From assembly GCF_001905905.1 (NCBI RefSeq), contig NZ_LIVT01000021.1, forward strand, positions 1 to 44,404: a DNA stretch of 44,404 bases, in the 5' to 3' direction. The position numbers were made by a program, and so were the translations under genes. The stretch comes from Streptomyces sp. CB02366. Lineage in GTDB: Bacteria; Actinomycetota; Actinomycetes; Streptomycetales; Streptomycetaceae. Below the pieces are notes generated by a model that saw only the letters and a list, made by a program, of their open reading frames with translations, ran no database searches and was not told the origin of the DNA. Below, piece after piece: positions 1 to 7,884 of the stretch (positions are counted from its first letter, which is position 1; each line of letters begins with the position of its first letter).

Positions 1-158
1 CCGCGTCCCAGCGGCTGCTGTTCAGCAGCCGCTGGAAGCCGTCCGGCGTGCGGTGACCTGCCCATTCCGCGAGCTGCCAGCCGTTCTTCCGTGCCGCTTG
101 ACCCAGCAGACCGCGGACATAGTCCCGCATCCGCCACCGCAGATCCGCCCGAGCGAAC
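1..158 (-). pseudogene. IS701-family transposase, N-terminal fragment
   Basis: On the minus strand this stretch translates without stops into an IS701-like N-terminal segment containing RDYVRGLLGQAARKNGWQLA and GHRTPDGFQRLL, which is the conserved start of many Streptomyces IS701 transposases. It differs clearly from the two complete IS701 copies further in the window. The downstream part runs off the left edge. The upstream part, with the start codon, is lost at about 158, where the sequence switches abruptly to the end of an IS5-family element. It cannot make a functional transposase as seen here. The perfect inverted repeat at 8-35 lies inside this coding fragment and is probably incidental. 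Confidence 0.7.
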
Positions 159-268
159 CGGGCTGGGAACGCCGCACCGAACTCCACGACGCCTTCGTCT
201 CCCCCGCCTGCAGCCTCATCTGCTACCGACGCCTCAAGAGGACCCGACCATGATCGTGTTACGAGCTC
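159..268 (+). mobile_element. Right-end remnant of IS427-type IS5 element
   Basis: The plus-strand frame ends in the residues WERRTELHDAFVSPACSLIC followed by YRRLKRTRP and a TGA at 251-253. This is nearly identical to the C-terminus of the complete IS5-family transposase at 38507-39315. The terminal repeat GATCGTGTTACGAGCTC (252-268) matches the ends of that element. Only the last ~110 bp remain. The rest was replaced by the IS701 fragment to its left, so the junction near 158 is either a deletion or a recombination scar. The base triplet outside the end is TTA, fitting the TNA target of this IS group. Confidence 0.85.
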
Positions 269-368
269 TTAGCGCCGGTTTCCGTTCCGATGTTCCTCGA
301 CCCCCGAACCGCCGGGGTGATGGAGGAAGGCGTGGGAGGCGGCGAGGCCGCGGATGGTGGGAAGAGGC
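269..368. other. Gap downstream of arcA, no gene
   Basis: This gap lies between the IS5 end and the arginine deiminase stop codon. It is GC-rich and holds no convincing gene. A short stop-terminated minus-strand frame runs through it but matches nothing I recognise. No clear terminator hairpin for arcA is visible. Confidence 0.4.
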
Positions 369-1610
369 TCAGTAGTCAACACCTTCACGGATCAGCGGAC
401 AGGTCATGCAATGGCCGCCCCCTCGCCCTCTGCCGAGTTCACCACCGGCAATGGTGATGACCTCGATGCCCGCCTTACCAAGCAGGGCGTTCGTGTGGAT
501 ATTTCGATCATAGGAAATGACAACGCCTGGCTCAAGGGCAACTATATTATTTCCGCTGTCCCATTGTTGTCGCTGGACCGCATACTCGTCTCCTCCTGTC
601 TCGACGACCCTAAGACTAGAAATCCCAAGCGCCTGGGCGACGACATCAGTAAAATCGCGGTCACCCTCATCCACTATTTTCAGCCCGATGCGATCATCGC
701 TGGGGTAAAGCGAATAGGTGTGCAGGAGTTTTAAAATATTCGGATAAACCGTGACCACGTCACGATCCACGAAGGTAAAGATCGTATCCAGATGCATTGC
801 GGTGCGAAGAATAGGAATTTTCGCTACAATGATGCGCTCGGCGGCTCCCGCCTTAAAAAGCTCTGCCGCTAATTGCGTCACGCCCTGCCGAGAGGTTCGC
901 TCCCCCATCCCCATGAGGACGATGCCTCCTCCAATGGGCATTACATCACCTCCCTCGACAGTGGCCATCTGCCAGTCGCGTTCCGGGTCGCCCCACCAGA
1001 CCGTGGCTTCGGTGAATTCTGTGTTGAAATTATAGATGGCTTTCATAAGAAGCGTCTCACTTCGGCGTGCAGGCATACGCAGAGGGTTAAGGGTGAGCCC
1101 GCCATATATCCAACTTGTTGTATCGCGAGTATAAAGGGTGTTAGGCAGCGGCGGCAGGAGGTCCTCCGATCCTCGACACAGAACATCCAGGGTTATCCGG
1201 TCGCTCGCAGGAAGTTCATCTACGGTCAGCCCGCCAATCAAATAGTCCGCTAACTGGTGTGGGGTTTGCGTCTCCAAGAAGTGACGGGTTGGGTCTACGA
1301 GTCCGACGCCTATCTGTTCAACAGTCACTCTTCTGTCCAACAACCATTGTTTCGCTTCAGGTATCTCCATGGTCTGCGCGAGGAGTTCGTGAAGCTCGAG
1401 GACCTCAATACCTCGTCGGCGCAGCTTGGCGACGAAGTCCGCGTGGTCCCGCTGTCCTCTCTCGACCCACATCGTGTCGTCGAATAATAGTGCGCCGGAA
1501 TTGGAGGGAGTAAGCCGGTGATGCGCAAGACCTGGCGAGCAGACCAGCACCTTGCGCAGTACCCCCACTTCCGAGTGGACACCGTAGCTTGCGGCGAAAT
1601 TCTCAGGCAT
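369..1610 (-). CDS. arcA: Arginine deiminase
   Basis: Hydrolyses L-arginine to L-citrulline and ammonia in the cytoplasm. The 413-residue length matches the family (about 410-420). Visible family motifs include an N-terminal FDD in the LLFDDTMWVERG segment, the HLDTIFTFVD motif, and the C-terminal GGGHCMTCP motif, whose first Cys (Cys401) is the expected nucleophile. The ATG is preceded by AAGGAG at good spacing. Codon use is more AT-rich than the flanking IS and accessory genes and includes a rare TTA leucine codon at 732-734 (residue 293), which in Streptomyces implies bldA dependence. It lies 59 bp downstream of the GNAT gene in the same direction. No ornithine carbamoyltransferase or carbamate kinase is present, so this is not an energy-yielding ADI operon. 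Feeding arginine nitrogen or citrulline into the neighbouring ornithine-based pathway is an inference. Confidence 0.93.
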   Translation of the reverse strand: MPENFAASYGVHSEVGVLRKVLVCSPGLAHHRLTPSNSGALLFDDTMWVERGQRDHADFVAKLRRRGIEVLELHELLAQTMEIPEAKQWLLDRRVTVEQIGVGLVDPTRHFLETQTPHQLADYLIGGLTVDELPASDRITLDVLCRGSEDLLPPLPNTLYTRDTTSWIYGGLTLNPLRMPARRSETLLMKAIYNFNTEFTEATVWWGDPERDWQMATVEGGDVMPIGGGIVLMGMGERTSRQGVTQLAAELFKAGAAERIIVAKIPILRTAMHLDTIFTFVDRDVVTVYPNILKLLHTYSLYPSDDRIGLKIVDEGDRDFTDVVAQALGISSLRVVETGGDEYAVQRQQWDSGNNIVALEPGVVISYDRNIHTNALLGKAGIEVITIAGGELGRGRGGGHCMTCPLIREGVDY

Positions 1611-1669
1611 GTAATTCTCCTTCGCTACATTTAGAAGTCGCCATGAACAAGACGGCTACAGGGACTATT

Positions 1670-2125
1670 TCAAAGAAATCTCGTCATGAATATATTGTTT
1701 GGATCCGTTTCATATTCGGCAAACGGCCCACAGGGGATGAATCCGAACTTTTTGTACAAATTCCTTGCCGGATTAAAGTAGCCAGATGCGCCAGTCTCCA
1801 AACTTATCTTTTCGATGCCATCTCGCTCAGCCTCTGCGAGTATATGGCTGAGTAACAGTGAGGCTACTCCTGACCTTTTCCGGTCCGACCGGGTGTGAAA
1901 TGCTTTCAACTCGGCATGGCGGGAGTTTAATTTCTTAAGCGCTCCACACCCTACAATTTCCTCCCCCTCACGCACCACCCACAACTTGATTTCAGGTCGG
2001 CGTAGATCTTCCAGGCTGAGGGCATGCTTGCTCTCGAGAGGTGTATGGAGCCGCACCTCTCGCACATGCGTATCCATAAACTTTGCGATTTCCTCTCCGG
2101 AGAGATCATGTAATTCGATACGCAT
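1670..2125 (-). CDS. GNAT-family N-acetyltransferase (YsnE-like)
   Basis: A 151-residue acetyltransferase that should transfer an acyl group from acyl-CoA to an amine. The sequence has the GNAT layout: a GCGALKKL strand, the A-motif region RKRSGVASLLLSHIL that binds CoA pyrophosphate, and the C-terminal SLETGASGYFNPARNLYKKF segment typical of the YsnE-like subgroup. I chose the ATG at 2125 because GAGAGG lies seven bases upstream and homology starts there; the frame is open further upstream but without a ribosome site. It precedes arcA on the same strand by 59 bp, so the two are probably co-transcribed. The substrate is unknown. In this context, acylation of a diamine or hydroxylamine is possible but not shown. 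Confidence 0.8.
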   Translation of the reverse strand: MRIELHDLSGEEIAKFMDTHVREVRLHTPLESKHALSLEDLRRPEIKLWVVREGEEIVGCGALKKLNSRHAELKAFHTRSDRKRSGVASLLLSHILAEAERDGIEKISLETGASGYFNPARNLYKKFGFIPCGPFAEYETDPNNIFMTRFL

Positions 2126-2496
2126 TGCGCAGCCTCTCTTAGCCCCTAAAAATAAAAGAGTTTTTGTAACTCGACACTTGTGATCCACGGGGGTTCGCGC
2201 GAATTCCTGAGATCGCTGCACAAGCTGCGTGTGGAGCATTCAAGAATCGCTTAATTTTCGTCGGCGATAGGTTGGTAGTGGCCGAGGGAAGTCAGTCGGA
2301 TTCGGCTCACGCTTGCAGAATGCAGACCACACAGCGGTCGGGGGACGTAGAGCTGAGATTCGCCGGCCTTTCGTAGACACCATCTTGGTCGCACCTGGAT
2401 CTTTGAACTCAGCTTTCCTTTCACCCTTAGACCAGTCCGCACCTCACTTTGACGGTTCAGGTCGCCTGAACGCGAACTGTCCGATCTCAGGCACTA
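2126..2496. other. Intergenic region upstream of GNAT-arcA
   Basis: About 370 bp of comparatively AT-rich sequence lie between the GNAT start and the defective IS5 element. It must hold the promoter for GNAT-arcA if the pair is transcribed separately, but I could not pick a convincing -35/-10 pair. An AT-rich stretch (2142-2165) lies just upstream of the ribosome site. No gene is seen. Confidence 0.4.
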
Positions 2497-3161
2497 GAGT
2501 TTGTCCCATAAATGGTCTGAGGCGTGCAGGGTGACCTGCTTGTTGCCTGTCATCCGGTGAGGGTGGGGTTGGGCGGGGGGGGGATGCCGAGCATGGCGTG
2601 GTGGACGCCGTCGCCCTTGAGGCGGAAGCCGCGGAGGCTCTTCCAGCTCTTCTTGCGGGTGAAGGTGTGCTCGACGCGGATTCGCATTTTGCGGTGGGAG
2701 GCGTTGTGCTCCTCCTCCTCGTGGTGGGTGGAGTAGCGGTAGTTCTTGCTGTAGGCGGCCACGGTCCGGTCGCGGGTGGGGGACCTGTGTGCCGTCCACG
2801 ATGAGCACGGCCTCCTTACGCAACCGCCGCCGGGGCTGGAGGGCGAGAGCCGGCCCGAGGTGGGCGACGATCCGGTCGGCCGCCGACTTCGGGACGCCGA
2901 AGAGCGGGGCGAGTTGACGCGGGGTGAGGTTGGTACGCCAGTACGCGGCCACCACCAGCACCCGGCCCTCCAACGGCAGCGACCACGCTCGGCCCTTGCG
3001 GACCGGATCGGCCCCCTCACGCCGCAGCGCGGTGATCAGCTTGTTGAACTGCCGAGGGCTCAGCCCGGTGAACGGGCCTGTCCACGAGGGCTCCGACGCC
3101 GTAATCACACCAGCCACCGCAAGATCATCTCACCTCTGACCAGCACTTACGGGACAACCTT
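2497..3161 (-). mobile_element. Deleted IS5-family element (665 bp)
   Basis: Ends carry the imperfect inverted repeats GAGTTTGTCCCATAA (left) and TTACGGGACAACCTT (right) and are flanked by TA on both sides (2495-2496 and 3162-3163), the expected IS5-type target duplication. It is a shortened relative of the 872-bp element at 12617-13488, lacking about 207 bp of the transposase core. It sits between the aminomutase stop codon and the GNAT gene and so separates the two halves of the putative cluster. It can be moved only by a transposase acting in trans. Confidence 0.85.
2550..3117 (-). pseudogene. IS5-family transposase, internally deleted and frameshifted
   Basis: The N-terminal half (SPRQFNKLITALRREGADPV onward) closely matches the intact transposase at 12671-13444. 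An extra base in a G/C run near 2780 shifts the frame after VDGTQVP. About 70 residues of the catalytic core, including the second acidic residue region, are deleted between YRYSTHH and the EEEEHNASHRK segment. The C-terminal segment survives in the shifted frame. It is non-functional. Confidence 0.9.
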
Positions 3162-3164
3162 TAG

Positions 3165-5696
3165 TCATTGACAGTGCGTATTTTCGGGAGCTGTACCAAT
3201 TAGTCTGCCAGCCAGGAAGTATGCGACGTCAATTCCCTCAGTGCCGCGCCCAAACCCGGCATCTAGTCCGCAGTCCTGAGCTAGTTGGTTGGTCACTTGA
3301 GGGCCGCCGCCGATCAAGATGAGGCTCTTCCGCAGCCCACGCTCCACCGCGACATCGTTGAGTTTCCGCATCATTAGTTCGTGGACTTTTCCGTGGGAGA
3401 CAATGACGCTGGCCAGTACAGCCTGTGCTCCTCGCTCGACAGCTTCGTCGAGAAGCCTCTCGACTGAAATCGAAGATCCGATGTTGATACATCGAACACC
3501 GAACCATTCCAGGCCGCAGTGCTTGATGTTCATCACTTCCTGCATGCCTACAGAGTGCTCGTCGTTGCCGAGCGTGCCGCCGACCACGCGTACGTCGATA
3601 CGGCTGAGTGCCGCACGGATGCTTTCAGCGGGCGGCACGGCGGCGGATACTGAGGCTGTCGACAGCTCAGACCGTATGACTGCGCCGGTAGTGCGGCCAA
3701 CTATCTCGTACTGAGTGCCTTCGCCGGGGTGCAGAACAACCCGGTCGACGATCTGCGGCTCCTCCAGGTGCATCTGCTCAGCAAACCGTAGGGCCGCGCT
3801 GTCACCAGTGGGGCCGTTCGCCGGCAGGAACATGCTGACAGTAACGCGGCCATCGCCGCGGTGTTCGGCCTCTGGACGTATCTCAGAATCTCCTGCCCTT
3901 TCCCTTTGTGGACGGCGGAGGGAGACGTTGTCTGTTTCGTCGAGTTCATCGACGTAGTGAGGTAGACGCCGTTCGTCACAGAGCGTACAACCGGGACACG
4001 GCGGATTCTCCACGCTCTGTCCGTAGTGCGCGCAGACTGGAGCGATGTACCGCTCTGAGCGGGGGACGACGGTGTTCGCTCCGACTCCGCCGTCGCGGCT
4101 CCTGCAGATGGCATCGCCCTCGCGATTGGGGTATAGGCCGGAGTCCACGAAGAAGCCCTGCTCGAGAGCGGAAAAGTATCCGCCAGCAGAAAGAGCGTCC
4201 TCAAGCATGAGTACTGCCCGTGCGATTAGATCGGTGACTTCCGGGCGCATCGCCTCTTGATTGAGACTGACCAGCTTCCTGAGCCCGTCTAGCCCTATGA
4301 GGTTCTGTTTGGTCGCGGCAACGGCTTGTACCGATGTGTAATGCCAGGGGATACAGCGGGCCTCGTCGGGAGAGATGGTGCTCTGGATGTCGGCACTGGT
4401 GAGCCGGGAGATGAGAGTGTCTAGCGAGTGCAGCACCGTTGCCTCGTGGAGGTTGGTGGTGCTGTAGCGGGTGTTCTGTTGCGCGCGGAACATGTAGCCC
4501 TCGAAGAGGTAGCGCAACGCGACAGCGTAGGGCAGATCCAGGGCAAGCTTGGGTGCAGGCGGCGCTGTGGGAGGGACTGTGGACAGGGCTATCCGCTCCC
4601 TGGCCATTCCCGCTATTTCCGACATCGCGCAGTTCAGCGCGTGCTGTAGTAGCAGCTCAGGACGAACGTTCCAAGCTTGCAACGCGGTGGAGTTGGCATT
4701 ATGCGCGCCATCAAGCTGCAGTATATCTGCCAGAGCCAGCACCTTTTTTGCCTCGAAAGCGTCGACTACTGATCGTACTGGGTTTATGTTGCGGTAGAGA
4801 ATGTTGTACTGACAGTCTTGATGTGCTCCGCTGACGCCTTCTTCCGCAAACATAACCGCCATTTCACTGCTCGCCAGGCCGCTGACGTAGGAGTGAAGAT
4901 TGATCGGGCGACCAACCTCATCTTCGACGAGGTCCAGGGTGCGCCGTGTAGCGCGCAGTTGTTTTCGGGTGATCGGTACGCCCCCGATTCCCTCGGGCGT
5001 GCCTTCGAGGAGACCGTCGATATGACTCTGCCCTAGAGTACGGATGACCATGATGTGATCGGCACCATGCCAAGCCGCCATCCGCATCCGCCGAAGGTCG
5101 TCTTCGAATCGTCCTGAGGCAATTTCTGAAGTGATCACGCAGTCAGGCTGGGGATCGAGGCCACCGAAGTATTCTGCTGCCTGGAGAGCGATGCTGGCGT
5201 TAAGGTCTTTGCTCGTTTCCTCATAGCGGAAGGGCGCGCGGCGGTCGAGGCTTTCCCGACGCGTCCAGCCCCTGCGTCGAGGGCGATAGCCCGCGAGGTC
5301 TTGCAGCAGGGCATCTATGGGGAGCGGCTCTTCGGGGCTGATCTCCAGGGAGGGGCAAGGCACAGCGGGCGGTCGAGACGGTTCCAGGGGTGTCTCGAGC
5401 AGGGCCGAGAGTGCCTCGCGAGGGTTGCAACCTAATGAGTCTGCGCGGTCCTGCAGCAGTCGGGCCACGCCGTCCTGGAGCAGTCCTCTTTCAACTGTCC
5501 AGGAGACAAGTGCTTGGGCGTCCAGGGAGCTAAAACCCATGCGCAGCAGCACCGAGCGTTCGATAGAGGGGGTGGTATGCGTGGCAGCGAGTTCCGAGAG
5601 GGGCTCGACAATCTTCCGGGTGTGAGCCCAAAAGCGCTCTTTGAGGTGCTGAAGCGGCTGGTTCTTTAGTTCTCGAAGCCGTTCCTCGGGGGTCAC
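3165..5696 (-). CDS. oraSE: Fused D-ornithine 4,5-aminomutase (OraS-OraE)
   Basis: Predicted adenosylcobalamin- and PLP-dependent enzyme that moves the 5-amino group of D-ornithine to C4, giving 2,4-diaminopentanoate. Residues 1-105 match the small subunit OraS (RFWAHTRKIVEPL, TTPSIERSVLLRMGFSSLDA). After a linker, residues about 130-843 match the large subunit OraE: a TIM-barrel core, then a C-terminal Rossmann B12 domain. The B12 motif DEHSVG gives His714 as cobalt ligand, and eleven residues later Lys725 (MNIK) is the PLP lysine, the same spacing as in the clostridial enzyme. Its 843 residues are close to the sum of the two usual subunits. It starts at GTG with GAAGGAG upstream, and its start overlaps the epimerase stop by 4 bp. 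The TGA stop lies just outside an IS5 target duplication. Fusion in an actinobacterial biosynthetic setting is unusual. Confidence 0.92.
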   Translation of the reverse strand: MTPEERLRELKNQPLQHLKERFWAHTRKIVEPLSELAATHTTPSIERSVLLRMGFSSLDAQALVSWTVERGLLQDGVARLLQDRADSLGCNPREALSALLETPLEPSRPPAVPCPSLEISPEEPLPIDALLQDLAGYRPRRRGWTRRESLDRRAPFRYEETSKDLNASIALQAAEYFGGLDPQPDCVITSEIASGRFEDDLRRMRMAAWHGADHIMVIRTLGQSHIDGLLEGTPEGIGGVPITRKQLRATRRTLDLVEDEVGRPINLHSYVSGLASSEMAVMFAEEGVSGAHQDCQYNILYRNINPVRSVVDAFEAKKVLALADILQLDGAHNANSTALQAWNVRPELLLQHALNCAMSEIAGMARERIALSTVPPTAPPAPKLALDLPYAVALRYLFEGYMFRAQQNTRYSTTNLHEATVLHSLDTLISRLTSADIQSTISPDEARCIPWHYTSVQAVAATKQNLIGLDGLRKLVSLNQEAMRPEVTDLIARAVLMLEDALSAGGYFSALEQGFFVDSGLYPNREGDAICRSRDGGVGANTVVPRSERYIAPVCAHYGQSVENPPCPGCTLCDERRLPHYVDELDETDNVSLRRPQRERAGDSEIRPEAEHRGDGRVTVSMFLPANGPTGDSAALRFAEQMHLEEPQIVDRVVLHPGEGTQYEIVGRTTGAVIRSELSTASVSAAVPPAESIRAALSRIDVRVVGGTLGNDEHSVGMQEVMNIKHCGLEWFGVRCINIGSSISVERLLDEAVERGAQAVLASVIVSHGKVHELMMRKLNDVAVERGLRKSLILIGGGPQVTNQLAQDCGLDAGFGRGTEGIDVAYFLAGRLIGTAPENTHCQ

Positions 5697-6586
5697 GACG
5701 TCGCTCCTTCAATGCCTGGTTCGGAGAGGAGGGGGCCCAGCGGGCGCACTAGGTAGTCGACAGTGCCGGCGATAGTTAGAGCGCCGTTACGCGTGTCAAC
5801 CCGCATCGGGCCGCCTCGCGTCGTGACGTTGACGGGGAGTGAGTTACGGTGGGTTTTCCACCCGATGTAGGCGACCGCACCCACGCCGGTACCGCAGCAA
5901 GCTGTCTCGTCTTCCACTCCTACTTCGTATGTCCGCACGCTCAACTCTTGCCCCCACGAGGCAAAGTTGACATGGATGCCTTCTGGGTGTCCTACTCGAT
6001 TGCACAGAGCGGTGTCGTTGCGCAACCGGGCGCCCGCAGTAGCAACGTCGATGTCGTCGGCCGCGTCTACGATCTCCACGAGGTGTGGAACCCCGGTATA
6101 GAGGAACCATCGCTTCTCACCGAGCCGGACAAGCTCTCGAGGGATGCCAAGGGTTCCTTCGACGATTTTCGGGTTGATCCGAACGGCTTTGCCGCCGTCG
6201 CCGGTGATGATGTCCCCAGCGGCGCTAATCACGCCTGCGTCATGAGCATATCGGGCCAGGCAACGCAGACCGTTTCCGCACATCTTCTCCCTGGTGCCGT
6301 CCCTGTCGAAGAAAATCATGTGGGGCTCAGCGTCCTTTCGGGCGATAAGGTAGGCCAACCCGTCGATGCGCATCCCGGCCACCTGTTCACACAGAGCTCT
6401 TGTGGCGGTTGACAGTTGCTGCGCAGAAAACTCTGGGTGGTCCGATAGTTCTGCCACAGCGATGACGTTGCCATTGCCGTGCAGGAGCGCGGCATTAGAG
6501 GTAGGAACTGTCTGGCGCAGCAGATCAATTCCATGTAAAAACTCTGCACGTAGGTCGCCTAAGTCAAACGCGGTTCTGTGTGCCAT
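5693..6586 (-). CDS. DapF-fold epimerase, probable ornithine/basic amino acid racemase
   Basis: PLP-independent two-cysteine epimerase of the diaminopimelate epimerase family, 297 residues. Both catalytic cysteines are visible: Cys103 in KMCGNGLRC and Cys231 in ETACCGTG. The residues that hold the distal carboxylate of diaminopimelate in DapF (Asn64, Asn157, Asn190, Arg209 in the Haemophilus enzyme) align by motif with Asp94 (FFDRDG), Val166 (TGVPH), His205 (IHVNF) and Val222 (YEVGV). Loss of all four argues against diaminopimelate. A substrate with a distal amine fits better, most simply L-ornithine to D-ornithine for the aminomutase next door. DapF-like CntK, a histidine racemase of staphylopine synthesis, is a precedent. 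A strong GAGGAGG site precedes the ATG, which overlaps the ATPase gene by 28 bp. A role after the mutase cannot be excluded. Confidence 0.85.
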   Translation of the reverse strand: MAHRTAFDLGDLRAEFLHGIDLLRQTVPTSNAALLHGNGNVIAVAELSDHPEFSAQQLSTATRALCEQVAGMRIDGLAYLIARKDAEPHMIFFDRDGTREKMCGNGLRCLARYAHDAGVISAAGDIITGDGGKAVRINPKIVEGTLGIPRELVRLGEKRWFLYTGVPHLVEIVDAADDIDVATAGARLRNDTALCNRVGHPEGIHVNFASWGQELSVRTYEVGVEDETACCGTGVGAVAYIGWKTHRNSLPVNVTTRGGPMRVDTRNGALTIAGTVDYLVRPLGPLLSEPGIEGATS

Positions 6587-7884
6587 AGCCCCTCCTCTGA
6601 TACTTTTTCGATAAATCTTGATACTGCACCCTCGTGCTTGGCTCGCAGGGCGCCGAGACTGGAGACAAGATATCTGTGGTCGATCAGCCAGTGCTGCACG
6701 TTGCTGGGCACCAGGCAGCGATCGGCCAGCGAATCGAAGACCAATTGCAGATCGACGGGATTTCGCATCCCATGCCTTAGAGCTCCGCCAGTGGCTAATA
6801 CAGCAGTAACCGAGGAAAGATCTGCGCCGTTAACCACCGCATGTGCATTTCGGGCGCCAAACACTGGGATGCTGGTACCACAGTGCCGCTCCAGGCCCTT
6901 TCGTGCGGCACGCAGGGCATAGGTGCCGATCACGTCAGCCTCAAGTAGCGGTTCGCTGGGCTGGGGGGGGTCCTCACCTGGCCATACTAAGTTAGCCAGG
7001 TTATGGAAAACACCCAGGTCTCCCTCGACACTTCGCTTGAGTTGCGGTTCGAAGGCGGTGTGCACGGTGCGCCGGCTCCATAGGGGTGGCGTGTACGAGT
7101 GGATATCGGTAGTGGCTCCACCAACATCGATGGCTAAAAGCCCATCAAAGTACTGTCCGAACAGCTCAACTGCACGGGAGACGGCTAGGGGTGTAGGTAG
7201 ACAAGACGTGTGCAGGCGTGCCGCCAGGGCGTCTACCCCAGGTGCCTTGACCACATCGCGGTCGAAGCTCATTCTGATGAGCTCCCGAACCTCCTCGAAA
7301 TGGTATCTGTCGTCACCCGGGTAAACATTTGATGTCGCGACACACCGTTTTCCGAAACTGCGGAATATGTCCAAAATTTCATCCTGGACATGCTCGTTAC
7401 CGGCGTAGACGAAGAGTCCATCTGTTGGTGAGTCAGCGAGCATCCTGGCGTTGGACAGGACGATGGATTCTTCACCGCCATCGGTCCCGCCGCAGACGAG
7501 GATAAGCCCCGCCTTAAGCTCCGCTATTTTTTTTGTATCCTGAGGTTTCACTTTGCCTGAAACTGAATGCACCACGATACCGCCGGCGCCCAAAGAAACT
7601 TCTTTGGCAACTTTTGTACTGAGTGTTGGTGTAAGACCGCTCACCGCGATGCGGAGTCCACCCGCGGCGCTACTGGAGAGAACGGCCGCGTCCCAACCGC
7701 GCCCCTTGAGGAAGGGAGCTCTGTCGATAAGCTCATCGACCGCCCTGCCCACGTCTTGTCCCGGGGGGGCAGTTCGGGACTCGGTTCTACCCAGGTATGT
7801 CAGGTCACCGCGGTGTTCGGTGAAGCCGGCGAGCTTGGTGAAGGTACTTCCCACCTCGACTGAGATCAGAACTTCGCCCTTCAC
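6559..7884 (-). CDS. GlmL/MutL-type ATPase, aminomutase reactivase
   Basis: A 441-residue ASKHA-fold ATPase of the glutamate-mutase L family, found beside B12-dependent carbon-skeleton and amino mutases and thought to exchange damaged cobalamin or reactivate the enzyme. Visible signatures are the phosphate-1 loop SVEVGSTFTK (residues 8-17), the family motif LVCGGTDGGEES, the phosphate-2 motif AIDVGGATTDIHS and an adenosine-type motif ATGGAL near the C-terminus. The usual acidic residue of the first loop is Glu10 rather than Asp. Start is GTG at 7884, overlapping the monooxygenase stop by 4 bp. Comparable genes sit beside oraSE in ornithine-fermenting clostridia, which supports a role as chaperone of the fused mutase here. 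Confidence 0.88.
   Translation of the reverse strand: MKGEVLISVEVGSTFTKLAGFTEHRGDLTYLGRTESRTAPPGQDVGRAVDELIDRAPFLKGRGWDAAVLSSSAAGGLRIAVSGLTPTLSTKVAKEVSLGAGGIVVHSVSGKVKPQDTKKIAELKAGLILVCGGTDGGEESIVLSNARMLADSPTDGLFVYAGNEHVQDEILDIFRSFGKRCVATSNVYPGDDRYHFEEVRELIRMSFDRDVVKAPGVDALAARLHTSCLPTPLAVSRAVELFGQYFDGLLAIDVGGATTDIHSYTPPLWSRRTVHTAFEPQLKRSVEGDLGVFHNLANLVWPGEDPPQPSEPLLEADVIGTYALRAARKGLERHCGTSIPVFGARNAHAVVNGADLSSVTAVLATGGALRHGMRNPVDLQLVFDSLADRCLVPSNVQHWLIDHRYLVSSLGALRAKHEGAVSRFIEKVSEEGLWHTEPRLT

Noticed and set aside
8..35. Perfect 13-bp inverted repeat as a terminator
   Set aside because: It lies within the IS701 coding fragment (the codons for QRLLNSSRW), has a two-base loop and no T-run.
369..1610. 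arcA as part of an energy-yielding arginine deiminase operon
   Set aside because: No ornithine carbamoyltransferase, carbamate kinase or arginine/ornithine antiporter gene is present nearby.
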